Shown here in pieces: positions 18,519-26,396 of a DNA stretch of 64,000 bases (the stretch's first letter is position 1; the number at the start of each line of letters is the position of its first letter). Position numbers and translations under genes: made by a program. This DNA comes from JAHJDO01 sp964437505 (lineage in GTDB: Bacteria > JAHJDO01), in NCBI GenBank assembly GCA_964437505.1, contig CAYTGU010000003.1:1-64000 (forward strand), given 5' to 3'. The notes below the pieces were generated by a model. That model did no database searches. It was not told the origin of the DNA and was given only the letters and a program-made list of their open reading frames with translations.

Positions 18519-18713
18519 CTATACTCCTAAAAGCCTCTTTGTCCTTTTGATATCTCCTTTAGCCAGAAGAGTGGAACTTCGTAAATTCCTCTTTCTTTTT
18601 GTGGTTTTCTTGGTCAAAATATGGCTAGCGTATGCTTTTCCCCGTTTTATTTTCCCTTTACTGGTCAGCTTAAACCTCTTTGCCGCACCGCGATGTGTCT
18701 TTAATTTTGGCAT
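18519..18713 (-). CDS. rpmI: Ribosomal protein L35
   Basis: A 64-residue L35 with the conserved MPKLKTHRGAAKRFKLTSKG start and KTTKRKRNLR middle. It is a structural protein of the 50S subunit. It sits between infC (16-nt gap) and rplT, the classic infC-rpmI-rplT order. Confidence 0.97.
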   Translation of the reverse strand: MPKLKTHRGAAKRFKLTSKGKIKRGKAYASHILTKKTTKRKRNLRSSTLLAKGDIKRTKRLLGV

Positions 18714-18729
18714 ACAATCCTCATTGGGC

Positions 18730-19260
18730 CTATTGTTTTTTCCCTGTATGGGCTTTCGGGCTTAATACCATAACCATGATCCTCTTACCAAGCGAAGAAA
18801 TAGGTTGATCTATCTCTCCTTGTTCAGACACATCCCCAGCAAGCCTTTCGAGTATCTGTCTGCCGATCTCTTTATGAGACATTTCTCTGCCGCGAAACAT
18901 AAGCGTTATTTTAACCTTGTTCCCATCCGCAAGGAATTCCTTAACATGTCTTAACTTTATCTGATAGTCGTTTTCTTCTATATTTGGTCTGAATTTAATT
19001 TCTTTTAATTCTACGGTCTTCTGTTTTTTACGGGATTCCTTCTTTCGCCTTATCTGATCATATCTATACTTATCATAATCCATTATCCGGCAAACCGGAG
19101 GAGAAGAGTTGGAAGAAACCTGAACCAAGTCAGAGCTTTTTCCCTCTGCAATCCTTAAGGCCTCTTCAATGGACAAAATTCCAAGCTGTTCTTTATCCAG
19201 CCCAATTAATCTTACTTGTTTTGCCCGTATTCTCCGATTTACTTCAGCAAATTTCTTTAT
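18730..19260 (-). CDS. infC: Translation initiation factor IF-3, apparent AUA start
   Basis: A 176-residue IF-3 when read from the ATA at 19258-19260. The N-terminal domain (FAEVNRRIRAKQVRLIGL) lies upstream of the first conventional start codon, a TTG at 19176, which would delete it. In this frame a TAA stop (19261-19263) directly precedes the ATA, and no ATG, GTG or TTG occurs between them and the RRIRA motif. AAGGAG lies 7 nt before the ATA, an ideal spacing. IF-3 genes are known for AUU or other AUN starts that allow IF-3 to repress its own translation, so AUA fits. The C-terminal domain (ELKEIKFRPNIEENDYQIKLRHV ... RGREMSHKEIG) is complete. Confidence 0.9.
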   Translation of the reverse strand: MKKFAEVNRRIRAKQVRLIGLDKEQLGILSIEEALRIAEGKSSDLVQVSSNSSPPVCRIMDYDKYRYDQIRRKKESRKKQKTVELKEIKFRPNIEENDYQIKLRHVKEFLADGNKVKITLMFRGREMSHKEIGRQILERLAGDVSEQGEIDQPISSLGKRIMVMVLSPKAHTGKKQ

Positions 19261-19283
19261 TTATTAACTCCTTCTCTGCTCTA

Positions 19284-19583
19284 CTATTTACGAAGTTTCA
19301 ATTTATCAATAACTGTTAAGTATCTCTTAGTGTCTTTCTTTTTAAGATAATCCAGCAAGCGCCTCCGTTTTCCTACAAGTTTTAACAATCCACGCCTTGA
19401 ATTTTGATCCTTTTTAAAACTTGAAAAATGCCTTGTTAAATTACTGATTCTCCCTGTCATCAAAGCAATCTGGACCTCTGGAGATCCTGTATCGTTCTCA
19501 TGCACCCTAAACTTTGTTATGACTTCCTTTTTCTCATCAGTGGATATTGCCACATCCAATCCTTTCTCTAAAATTGTATTCAT
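19284..19583 (-). CDS. rpsO: Ribosomal protein S15
   Basis: A 99-residue S15 containing HENDTGSPEVQIALMTGRI and the C-terminal SRRGLLKLVGKRRRLLDYLKK, the 16S/h22-binding helices. It is ~10 residues longer at the N-terminus than usual, but the ATG at 19583 is the only good start and overlaps the ribF stop (ATGA). It lies directly upstream of infC. Confidence 0.96.
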   Translation of the reverse strand: MNTILEKGLDVAISTDEKKEVITKFRVHENDTGSPEVQIALMTGRISNLTRHFSSFKKDQNSRRGLLKLVGKRRRLLDYLKKKDTKRYLTVIDKLKLRK

Positions 19584-20539
19584 CTGCTAGATTGTAGCAT
19601 AGCAGTGTTCGCATGTAAAGCTTTTTCTAGAATCTTCCTTGCTTGAGTTGCATCACAAATTATCTGCTTTTTTGCATCCTCCCTGCACTGAAATTTGTAT
19701 CTACCCCGCAATTTTTTAATAAAAAAAACCTCTATAGTTTTTCCATAGAGGTCTGTTTTAAGATCGAAAATATATACTTCTAGAAAAAATTTGCTATTTT
19801 GTTTTTTCGCATCTAATACAGCTTTATAGATGAAGCGTTTATGGTCTATGAATATTATGGCATATGCTGCATACACCCCCTCTGGAGGCGTTATTTCATT
19901 GTCACAATATATATTGGCAGTGGGGAAATCTATGTTGCGAGAAATTCCATATCCTTTGATAACTTTTCCCATTACCGAATATCGGCGTCCAAGCAATCTG
20001 GATGCCTTGTCCAAGTTCCCTTCCGTGATACACTTCCGGATTTTGGTGCTACTAACAACTTCATCAAAAATTTTCACAGGCTTTATAATCCCAACACTGA
20101 AGTTGTTTTTCTCCCCCATTTGTTTTAGCAATTTTACATCTCCTTGCTGTCCAACACCGAATTTATAATTAAAGCCTACATATATTTTCTGAACGTGAAA
20201 GTAATTACATAGAACTTCTGATACAAAGTCTTCAGCCTTCATATTTGCAATTAAGGTAAAATCTATAGATACACAAACGTCTATCCCTGTTTTCTCAATA
20301 AGTTTTATCTTATGTTCTTCAGACGTAAGCAGTAAATCCGTTACTTCCGGCTTCAATACTTTGATAGGATGCGGCGTAAATGTTAGAACAATGCTTGTCC
20401 CGTTAATTTTTTTAGTTTCCTCTATAACTCTATCAATAATTTTCTTATGCCCAACGTGCATACCATCAAAATTTCCCATTGCCAGCACTGCACGTGGATA
20501 TCTGCGCTTTAGTGAAACAAGTTTCTTTATAATATCCAT
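19580..20539 (-). CDS. ribF: Bifunctional riboflavin kinase / FAD synthetase
   Basis: A 319-residue RibF making FMN and then FAD. The N-terminal nucleotidyltransferase domain has AMGNFDGMHVGHKKII (HIGH-like site) and VGFNYKFGVGQQGD; the C-terminal flavokinase domain has VMGKVIKGYGISRNIDFPTANI and PPEGVYAAYA. It lies between truB and rpsO, its usual place in many bacteria, and overlaps rpsO by 4 nt. Confidence 0.95.
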   Translation of the reverse strand: MDIIKKLVSLKRRYPRAVLAMGNFDGMHVGHKKIIDRVIEETKKINGTSIVLTFTPHPIKVLKPEVTDLLLTSEEHKIKLIEKTGIDVCVSIDFTLIANMKAEDFVSEVLCNYFHVQKIYVGFNYKFGVGQQGDVKLLKQMGEKNNFSVGIIKPVKIFDEVVSSTKIRKCITEGNLDKASRLLGRRYSVMGKVIKGYGISRNIDFPTANIYCDNEITPPEGVYAAYAIIFIDHKRFIYKAVLDAKKQNSKFFLEVYIFDLKTDLYGKTIEVFFIKKLRGRYKFQCREDAKKQIICDATQARKILEKALHANTAMLQSSR

Positions 20540-20540
20540 A

Positions 20541-21206
20541 TTAAACGAGAATATCTCCAGGGTCTTTGGCAGCTAATACATCCTTTAATGATAACGAATC
20601 CTTAATATGAAAAGCCCCTATTTGCGTTCTTCTCAGATCCTTAAGACACGCCCCATACCCAAGCTTTTCTCCAATTGTACTTGCAAGAGTACGAATATAT
20701 GTTCCCTTAGAACATATAACACGAATGGAAATTTCAGGAATATTGATACTTAACAATTCCATACTATAAATATGTACCCTACGTGGCTCAGGATTTACTT
20801 TTATGCCCTTTCTGGCCAATTTGTACAACCTCTCTCCCTTATAATGAACAGCTGAATACATAGGTGGTATCTGAGAGATATCTCCGGTTAAATCTTCTAA
20901 AATACCAGATAATAATTCAGTATCAACCTTCTCTACCTTAATCCTTCTTATTACTTTCCCTTTAATGTCCTGAGTGTCGGTTGTAGTTCCAAGTAAAAGC
21001 GTTCCTTCATATGTTTTTTTCTGTCCGGTCAGGAAACTTGCTTTTTTAGTAGCCTTTCCAAGACAAATCAGTAAAACTCCTGTTGCGTTAGGATCCAGAG
21101 TCCCAGCATGTCCAACTTTCTTTATTCTGAAATGGCTTCTTATCGCAGCTACAACATCGTGCGATGTCCAGTCTTTTGGTTTATCTATATTTAAAATTCC
21201 GTCCAT
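20541..21206 (-). CDS. truB: tRNA pseudouridine(55) synthase
   Basis: A 221-residue TruB that modifies U55 in the tRNA T-loop. It starts MDGILNIDKPKDWTSHDVV and has the catalytic Asp in GHAGTLDPNATGVLL, then PPMYSAVHYKGERLYKLARKG and CSKGTYIRTLA. It lacks the C-terminal PUA extension of longer versions. I chose the ATG at 21206; in-frame starts up to 21230 lie deeper in the fumarase beta gene. It overlaps that gene by 26 nt. Confidence 0.93.
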   Translation of the reverse strand: MDGILNIDKPKDWTSHDVVAAIRSHFRIKKVGHAGTLDPNATGVLLICLGKATKKASFLTGQKKTYEGTLLLGTTTDTQDIKGKVIRRIKVEKVDTELLSGILEDLTGDISQIPPMYSAVHYKGERLYKLARKGIKVNPEPRRVHIYSMELLSINIPEISIRVICSKGTYIRTLASTIGEKLGYGACLKDLRRTQIGAFHIKDSLSLKDVLAAKDPGDILV

Positions 21207-21741
21207 AAATATTCCCACCATACGTATCAACTGCTACAATTACAGGAAAGTCAATAACTTCCAACTGACGAATCGCTTCGCAACCCAAGTCTTCGTATGC
21301 AACAAGTTTTGCTTTTTTTACTTTTGTTGAAAGAAGCGCTCCTGCCCCGCCTACTGCAGCAAAGTATACAGATTTATACTTCTGAAGTGCTTTTACAACA
21401 TCCTCTGACCTCTGACCTTTACCAATTGTCCCTCCTAGCCCGGCTCTAAGCAATATTGGAGTGTATTTGTCCATTCTAAGACTCGTAGTTGGACCGCATG
21501 AACCTATGATTTTCCCTTTTCTGGCAGGAGTAGGACCCGTATAGTAAATTATCTGATTATGCAGATCAAAGGGTAATCTACCCAAGGGTAATTTACCCTC
21601 TTTTTTAATTGTCTCCACCAACCTTTTATGAGCCATATCCCTTGCTGTATAGATAATGCCGCTTATAAAAACTCTATCCCCCGCTCGCAGACTGCATCTA
21701 ATCTCTTCTGTTAAAGGCGTGTTTAGTTTTTTTTCTATCAT
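21181..21741 (-). CDS. Fumarate hydratase class I, beta subunit
   Basis: A 186-residue Fe-S hydro-lyase C-terminal domain. Key segments are GDRVFISGIIYTARDMAHKR, YTGPTPARKGKIIGSCGPTTSLRMD and AGLGGTIGKG. It pairs with the alpha subunit immediately upstream (4-nt overlap) to interconvert fumarate and malate. Two-subunit class I fumarases are oxygen-sensitive and typical of anaerobes. A tartrate dehydratase beta subunit is the main alternative within this family. Confidence 0.93.
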   Translation of the reverse strand: MIEKKLNTPLTEEIRCSLRAGDRVFISGIIYTARDMAHKRLVETIKKEGKLPLGRLPFDLHNQIIYYTGPTPARKGKIIGSCGPTTSLRMDKYTPILLRAGLGGTIGKGQRSEDVVKALQKYKSVYFAAVGGAGALLSTKVKKAKLVAYEDLGCEAIRQLEVIDFPVIVAVDTYGGNIYGRNFKYR

Positions 21742-22583
21742 AGTATCACGCTTGCATGTCTTGACACATAACAGCCAATATTCACTGCGACAGGCAATCC
21801 TGCAATATGCGTAGGATATGTCTCTATATTTACGCTTAAAGCAGTTATACTGCCTCCAAAGCCTTGAGGACCAATATTAAGCTTATTTATTTCTATAAGT
21901 ATTTGTTTCTCTAGTCCTGCCATTTTTGCATCTACATTAGACTTGTTTAGTGACCTTATAAGAGCTTGCTTTGAAAGCATTGCTGCTTTTTCAATAGTTC
22001 CCCCAATACCAACGCCTACTATGATTGGCGGGCACGGATTGGCACCTGCCTGTTTTACTGTATCTACAACAAATTTTTTAACGCCCTCTGCTCCATCAGT
22101 CGGTTTGAGCACAGTCAGCCCGCTCATATTCTCACTTCCAAATCCTTTGGGAACAACAGTAATATTGATTTTGCTTCCGGATGTGATACTTGTATGTATA
22201 ACAGCAGGCGTATTGTCTCCTGTATTCTTGCGGCTAAATATTGGATCATCTACAATAGACTTACGTAGATATCCTCTTTCATAACCTATTCTTACCCCTT
22301 CATTTATTGCATCACTAAGTGTTCCTCCTGTTATATGAACATCCTGGCCTATTTCTACAAAAACAACGACCATGCCTGTATCCTGACAAATAGGAACCTT
22401 CTTCATTTTAGCTATACGCAGATTACGCAATATCTGGTCAAAACAATAATTGCCAAGCTCGGACTTCTCTTTGGCCTTTGCCTCTTTTATCTTCCCGATA
22501 ACATCTTTAGGAAGTTCATAATTGGACTTAACACAAAGATCAGCCACTGCCTCTGTTATTGTTTTTACCTTAATACTTATCAC
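21738..22583 (-). CDS. Fumarate hydratase class I, alpha subunit
   Basis: A 281-residue Fe-S hydro-lyase N-terminal domain. It shows PICQDTGMVVVFVEIG (cluster Cys), GGTLSDAINEGVRIGYERGYLRKS, NTGDNTPAVIHTSI, NPCPPIIVGVGIGGTIEKA and LNIGPQGFGG. I prefer the GTG at 22583, one base beyond the queD stop and preceded by AAAGGAT, over a GTG at 22619 inside queD. It forms the [4Fe-4S] half of the enzyme with the downstream beta subunit. Confidence 0.92.
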   Translation of the reverse strand: MISIKVKTITEAVADLCVKSNYELPKDVIGKIKEAKAKEKSELGNYCFDQILRNLRIAKMKKVPICQDTGMVVVFVEIGQDVHITGGTLSDAINEGVRIGYERGYLRKSIVDDPIFSRKNTGDNTPAVIHTSITSGSKINITVVPKGFGSENMSGLTVLKPTDGAEGVKKFVVDTVKQAGANPCPPIIVGVGIGGTIEKAAMLSKQALIRSLNKSNVDAKMAGLEKQILIEINKLNIGPQGFGGSITALSVNIETYPTHIAGLPVAVNIGCYVSRHASVIL

Positions 22584-22584
22584 T

Positions 22585-22965
22585 TTATCCTTTATCCTTA
22601 TCGCCAGTATAACTCGCACAACTGTCTGCGCTTTCCCACACCCTTACTTCTTTTACTAAAAGCTCCTTAGGAATAGTGGGAACCAGTTCTGAAAAAATAT
22701 ACTTTGCAATTACTTCTGAGGAGGGGCTATGCCCTTTCAAAAACTGCAAGTCATCAAGGTTTTTATGATCCAGTTTATTTACAATCTTTTTCAATATTGC
22801 TTTTAGTTTATCAAAGTCCATTAACATGCCGCTTTTATCAAGACCTGTTCCACATACAAATACCTCAACCTTCCAGTTATGTCCATGAAGATTCTCGCAT
22901 TTGCTTTGTGAAAACTTAAGGCTATGCGCAGCAGCAAAAGAATCAGTTACTCTCACTGTATACAT
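22585..22965 (-). CDS. queD: 6-carboxy-5,6,7,8-tetrahydropterin synthase
   Basis: A 126-residue QueD/PTPS-family enzyme. Zinc ligands H14 (FAAAHSL), H27 and H29 (NLHGHNW) are present, the catalytic Cys is C23, and CASYTG is at the end. It acts in preQ0/queuosine synthesis, consistent with tgt elsewhere in the window (44617-45729); queC and queE are not seen here. It lies between the amidase and the fumarase genes. Confidence 0.93.
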   Translation of the reverse strand: MYTVRVTDSFAAAHSLKFSQSKCENLHGHNWKVEVFVCGTGLDKSGMLMDFDKLKAILKKIVNKLDHKNLDDLQFLKGHSPSSEVIAKYIFSELVPTIPKELLVKEVRVWESADSCASYTGDKDKG

Positions 22966-22971
22966 TCTACT

Positions 22972-24069
22972 TTACTCTCCCTTCTGTTTTTCAACTTCAT
23001 TCTTGTATTCCAGAATACCCTGCACAATCACCTGCGCCACTTTCTTCCTATATGAAGATTTTCTTAGTAATTTAGCTTCATAATAATTGGAAATAAACCC
23101 TACTTCAACAAGAACAGCCGGCATATATGCATTTCTGAGCACGTAGAACATTGCCTTTTTTATACCTCTGTCCCTGGCACGCATATGTCTGATAAGACTC
23201 TCATGAATACTCTCTGCAAGTTTCATGCTCTCTTTTCTAAGAGAACCGCTCTTGTTCCGCGCTCTTCTGGGATAATATGTTTCTATGCCCATCATTTTTT
23301 TATCCCATGCTGCGTTTGCATGAATACTCACAAAAATATCAGCTTTATACTTTTTGGCAAGTTTAACTCTATTCTTCAAAGAAATGAACTCGTCTCTTTC
23401 TCTGGTTAAAATTACCCTTGTATCAGTGCCCCTGAGATATCTTTTTACCCGCTTTGCTATGTCTAAATTAATATCTTTTTCTTTGAGCTTATATGAAAAT
23501 ATTAATCCTCTTCTATGTTTTCTAACTGCTCCCGAGTCATTTCCTCCGTGACCCGGGTCTATAACAATTACCTTAATTTTTCGTTTATCGCTTACTTTTA
23601 TGAAGTCAAGAACAAGACGGTCAGGATTCTTAAGATAAAATATATTATACGAAGCACCTCTGGTATTAAGCTTGAAAACAGCATCTATGGAATGATAAGC
23701 AGGCTTTAATTTTACCTTTTTAACAATGTGGTCATTAACTGTAACATGCGGATATATAGGGAAAAACAGGAAATGTTTTATTTGGCTGAACTTGTTTACA
23801 GGGGTTATATTGTGAAGCCGGATATGGATTTCCCGCGAACCTGTTTTTTCAATCGTATATGTTATTGCCTCTTTTGAGTCAAGAACGATTCGCGTCTTGT
23901 TAGGATAAGAATGATATCTCGCATTCTTGAGTACGTTCGGTGCGCAATAGGCGCTATAACTTATGCTCAGTATTAATGCGCTGAACACAAAAATCCGAAA
24001 TCCTCCCGAATGCTTTCGGGACGAAATCCGAAACAAATTCAAAATTCTAATTTTAAAAATCCTAAACAT
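22972..24069 (-). CDS. N-acetylmuramoyl-L-alanine amidase with AMIN domain
   Basis: Up to 365 residues. After a hydrophobic export segment (FSALILSISYSAYCA) comes an AMIN-like beta domain (residues ~50-160), then an Amidase_3 zinc domain: VIDPGHGGNDSGAV (His), VSIHANAAWDKKMMGIETYY (His) and AVLVEVGFISN (catalytic Glu). It cleaves peptidoglycan stem peptides in the periplasm. The start is unclear. The longest ATG (24069) lies inside the BRO gene, and the first 27 codons come from a repetitive FRI-rich stretch with a hairpin; a GTG at 23988 with GGAGG 13 nt upstream would begin directly at the signal peptide. Confidence 0.9.
   Translation of the reverse strand: MFRIFKIRILNLFRISSRKHSGGFRIFVFSALILSISYSAYCAPNVLKNARYHSYPNKTRIVLDSKEAITYTIEKTGSREIHIRLHNITPVNKFSQIKHFLFFPIYPHVTVNDHIVKKVKLKPAYHSIDAVFKLNTRGASYNIFYLKNPDRLVLDFIKVSDKRKIKVIVIDPGHGGNDSGAVRKHRRGLIFSYKLKEKDINLDIAKRVKRYLRGTDTRVILTRERDEFISLKNRVKLAKKYKADIFVSIHANAAWDKKMMGIETYYPRRARNKSGSLRKESMKLAESIHESLIRHMRARDRGIKKAMFYVLRNAYMPAVLVEVGFISNYYEAKLLRKSSYRKKVAQVIVQGILEYKNEVEKQKGE
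24004..24021. repeat. Hairpin TCCCGAA-TGCT-TTCGGGA in a repetitive stretch
   Basis: A perfect 7-bp stem with a TGCT loop inside an imperfectly repeated AAATCCGAAA stretch (about 23990-24035) at the amidase 5' end. Read on the minus strand it encodes low-complexity FRI... residues and supplies the GGAGG that may be the real amidase Shine-Dalgarno. It looks like an intergenic repeat rather than coding sequence under selection. Confidence 0.5.
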
Positions 24070-24901
24070 TGTTTTGTATTTTGCCCTTTGCTTTTGGAAG
24101 ATAATTTTGATTTGTTGAAACCTTTTTATTGCTTTTTCTTTCTAAATCTTTGCGTGCTTTACCTGCTACGCTCCCACCTTCTTGCGCAACAATTTTATTT
24201 TCATCAAAACCAATCGCATTTTTATTTTTTGAAATTTCGGTTGTTGACGCTTCCCCAAGCATAGTAAAAATCAATTCTAAATCATTCATATGGTCACGCA
24301 AATTTTCTCTTTTCAGTCCTTTTAATTTTTGATATTCACTCGGTGTCATACCAAAAGTAGCTTTGGAAATCTCGGCTGTTAATATCGCATACTCTTGACC
24401 TTTTTTTACTTCCCGCTTTTTCCACTCATCAGTTAAGGTTTCCCTAACTTCAATGCCCCGCATCCGCTTTTCAATCCATGCATTAGAATATCCTTTTGCT
24501 TTGTAAATTGCCCGTGTTCTTTTTGTAGCCAATTCAGGATCTTCTATTTCTTTAATACGTTCATAACCAACTCGCGCCAGCCAGCGTTTGAATGGTTCGG
24601 CTTTAGGCGACGGAATTGATTGGATTATACGAAAAACACCTTCCGTATTCGCACTGGTTATTTTTCTTTTTTTACCATCTTTAGCAATCATTTCAAGTAG
24701 GGGACAATTTGTCCCCCAGTAGACGCTTAATTCCTTATCTCTCTTTCTCATCTTTTTTATATAATCCCGAACATCTGCAGTATCGGTAAGCGCCTCAACT
24801 ACATCCGCAACCGAAAACCACCATTCATTTTTATAAATTGTTTTGCGTATTTCTTTTTTCTGGAAAATAGCAATTTTTGAATTTTGGATTTCATTTGTCA
24901 T
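24062..24901 (-). CDS. BRO-N domain protein (phage antirepressor / DinD-like)
   Basis: A 279-residue protein. The N-terminal ~115 residues form a BRO-N domain (IYKNEWWFSVADVVEALTDTADVRDYIKKMRKRD ... FRIIQSIPSPKAEPFKRWLARVGYERIKEI). The rest is DinD/DUF-like with SNAWIEKRMRGIEVRETLTDEWKKR and a KAGGxA-like end (GGSVAGKARKDLE). BRO domains occur in phage antirepressors and in standalone chromosomal genes thought to respond to DNA damage or carry foreign origin. SD AGGAGC precedes the ATG. Its last codons overlap the longest amidase reading. It lies in the accessory stretch downstream of ssrA. Confidence 0.85.
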   Translation of the reverse strand: MTNEIQNSKIAIFQKKEIRKTIYKNEWWFSVADVVEALTDTADVRDYIKKMRKRDKELSVYWGTNCPLLEMIAKDGKKRKITSANTEGVFRIIQSIPSPKAEPFKRWLARVGYERIKEIEDPELATKRTRAIYKAKGYSNAWIEKRMRGIEVRETLTDEWKKREVKKGQEYAILTAEISKATFGMTPSEYQKLKGLKRENLRDHMNDLELIFTMLGEASTTEISKNKNAIGFDENKIVAQEGGSVAGKARKDLERKSNKKVSTNQNYLPKAKGKIQNNV

Positions 24902-24943
24902 TTATCTTGCTCCTGCCTTATTTTAGAATTCGTCCATTATATA

Positions 24944-24998
24944 TAAAAAAAGCCCACCATACAACTTTAGTATGATGCGGCACTTTATGGGTGGGTTT
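24944..24998 (-). terminator. Rho-independent terminator after the HARE-HTH/small ORF pair
   Basis: Read on the minus strand, AACCCACC... pairs with ...GGTGGGCT (24990-24997 with 24951-24958), enclosing a second small stem CATAC/GTATG, and is followed by a run of seven T. It ends the transcript of the two upstream genes. TATATATAATGG just after it could serve as a -10 for the BRO gene. Confidence 0.7.
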
Positions 24999-25057
24999 AG
25001 GATTGTTAACAAAAATCTAAACGTCTTGTATCTTCATCAGTAAAATCTCTAACTTAT

Positions 25058-25216
25058 TTATTCTTCGTCTGTTATAACCACGCTTTTTTTGTTTGGATGT
25101 TTTTCTGAAAAAGCTGGATTAACCACTGGAATATTATCAGCCATTACAACTCTTGTATCATTTCCGTGCTTTTGAGCTATCCTTTCTAATTTCTCAATAA
25201 AAAAATTTAATTTCAT
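25058..25216 (-). CDS. Small hypothetical protein
   Basis: A 52-codon ORF (MKLNFFIEKLERIAQKHGND...VVITDEE) whose ATG lies 2 nt after the stop of the HARE-HTH gene. It is acidic at the C-terminus with a predicted N-terminal amphipathic helix and no membrane segment. The tight spacing and the shared terminator support a real co-translated gene. I do not recognise the family. Confidence 0.5.
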   Translation of the reverse strand: MKLNFFIEKLERIAQKHGNDTRVVMADNIPVVNPAFSEKHPNKKSVVITDEE

Positions 25217-25218
25217 TT

Positions 25219-25944
25219 TTAAAAGTTAAAATTGTTTTCTAATTTGTATATTTCAAAACTTTTTGTATGCCAATTAGATAAACTTTCATAGTCAATAAAA
25301 TCAACTCTGCCTTGAACGGAATCAAATGCACTTGATTTTAATTTGTCATTATATTCCCTTCTTCTTACAATATCAGCCACGATATAAAATTTTACGTAAA
25401 AATCTTGCAATTCAACAAATTTATTAAGAGAATTTTTAATGTCCGTAGAGTGTTCTATTTCAAAAAAATAACTTGGCATTTTTCTTTTGTTAAACCAACT
25501 TACATCAATTGTTATAGCGTGTCTTAATAAATTTTTATGAGTAAAATCATAAAATTTTTTAACAGTTGTTATTTCAAATAAACTTTTTTCTAAATATTTT
25601 TTATTTTTATCTTGATATGGAACAAAAGTTTCTTGCTTTTTGAGATTGCCTATTTCAACAAGTAGCCCTTGATAATATGAATGATTAAATTCTTCTTGTT
25701 TTATTTTAGAAATTTTTTCTACTGGAAAAATATTTTCAGGCAATTTATTTTTATAAGTTTTTAATGCCCAAAGTCCCGGTCTTATTTTAAAGAAAAATCT
25801 GTTATCCTGAACGATGCGTCTAATACTTGCAAACGGTGTTTTTGTTTTCCAATTTGAAACATCAACGCTTTGATTTAAAAAGCCAAGTGTTGCATACCCA
25901 CCACTTTCTTCCATTGTTTTTATAACTGCTTCGTATTGATTCAT
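25219..25944 (-). CDS. HARE-HTH protein with possible restriction-endonuclease-like domain
   Basis: A 241-residue protein. Residues ~1-65 look like a HARE winged helix (EAVIKTMEESGGYATLGFLN ... TPFASIRRIVQDNRFFFKIRPGLWAL), a domain linked to restriction enzymes and DNA-modification readers. The C-terminal part contains ITIDVSWFNKRKMPSYFFEIEHSTDIKNSL: an Asp followed ~14 residues later by ExE, compatible with a PD-(D/E)XK nuclease core, though this is a weak, inferred match. It is Lys/Asn/Phe-rich and more AT-rich than the adjacent housekeeping genes, consistent with transfer. It lies 67 bp from the 3' end of ssrA and is followed by a small ORF. Confidence 0.65.
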   Translation of the reverse strand: MNQYEAVIKTMEESGGYATLGFLNQSVDVSNWKTKTPFASIRRIVQDNRFFFKIRPGLWALKTYKNKLPENIFPVEKISKIKQEEFNHSYYQGLLVEIGNLKKQETFVPYQDKNKKYLEKSLFEITTVKKFYDFTHKNLLRHAITIDVSWFNKRKMPSYFFEIEHSTDIKNSLNKFVELQDFYVKFYIVADIVRRREYNDKLKSSAFDSVQGRVDFIDYESLSNWHTKSFEIYKLENNFNF

Positions 25945-26011
25945 GTTTTTTCAAGCCATTGCTTAAATCTTGGTTTTTCGTAGTATGGTTTAATCATTAT
26001 TTTTTTCTTAG

Positions 26012-26366
26012 TGGAGGTGGCGGGAGTCGAACCCGCGTCCAAAAGTAAAGTTACAGTAGCATCTACATGTTTATTCCGCTATTTAACTTTCGTCTCTTAT
26101 AACCTCCAGCGAACAGGATGTTACAGAAACTAGTTTGATAAAATCTCAACAGATCGCCTCAAACAAAACAATCCATCCAGCCTGTTAATCGGCGCCTATT
26201 CTCACTCTACAGGCAAGAACAAGATAGACGTAACTGCTATTTAAGCAGCTAAAGCCAACTGTTCGTCGGCAATTAAGTTGTTTTGCCAGGTTTTTTTCGA
26301 GGCCACCCGACACCCTCGACATGCAACTTCCGCACCTTCTACTCCTGTCGAAGCCGTATCACCCCC
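26012..26366 (-). ncRNA. ssrA: Transfer-messenger RNA (tmRNA)
   Basis: About 355 nt. The 5' end GGGGGTGATACGG pairs as an acceptor stem with CACCTCC at the 3' end, and the T-arm GCGGGTTCGACTCCCGC is intact. The tag reading frame ends NNLIADEQLALAA followed by TAA (26241-26243), with the universal LAA-type degron; the resume codon is AAC or the CAA before it. The CCA tail is not encoded (discriminator A, then CTA). It rescues stalled ribosomes with SmpB, encoded immediately upstream. Confidence 0.96.
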
Positions 26367-26390
26367 AAATGTTTTCAATGATCTATTGTT

Positions 26391-26396
26391 ATTATA
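26391..26396 (-). promoter_or_regulatory. Candidate -10 element of ssrA
   Basis: TATAAT on the minus strand overlaps the smpB stop codon and lies 24 nt before the mature tmRNA 5' end, so ssrA can be transcribed independently with a short 5' leader that is later trimmed. No strong -35 is seen at 17 bp. Confidence 0.4.

Noticed and set aside
24000..26040. Possible attachment-site duplication of the ssrA 3' end
   Set aside because: No second copy of the GCGGGTTCGACTCCCGCC-type sequence was seen by eye, and no integrase is present, so an intact integrated element cannot be claimed.
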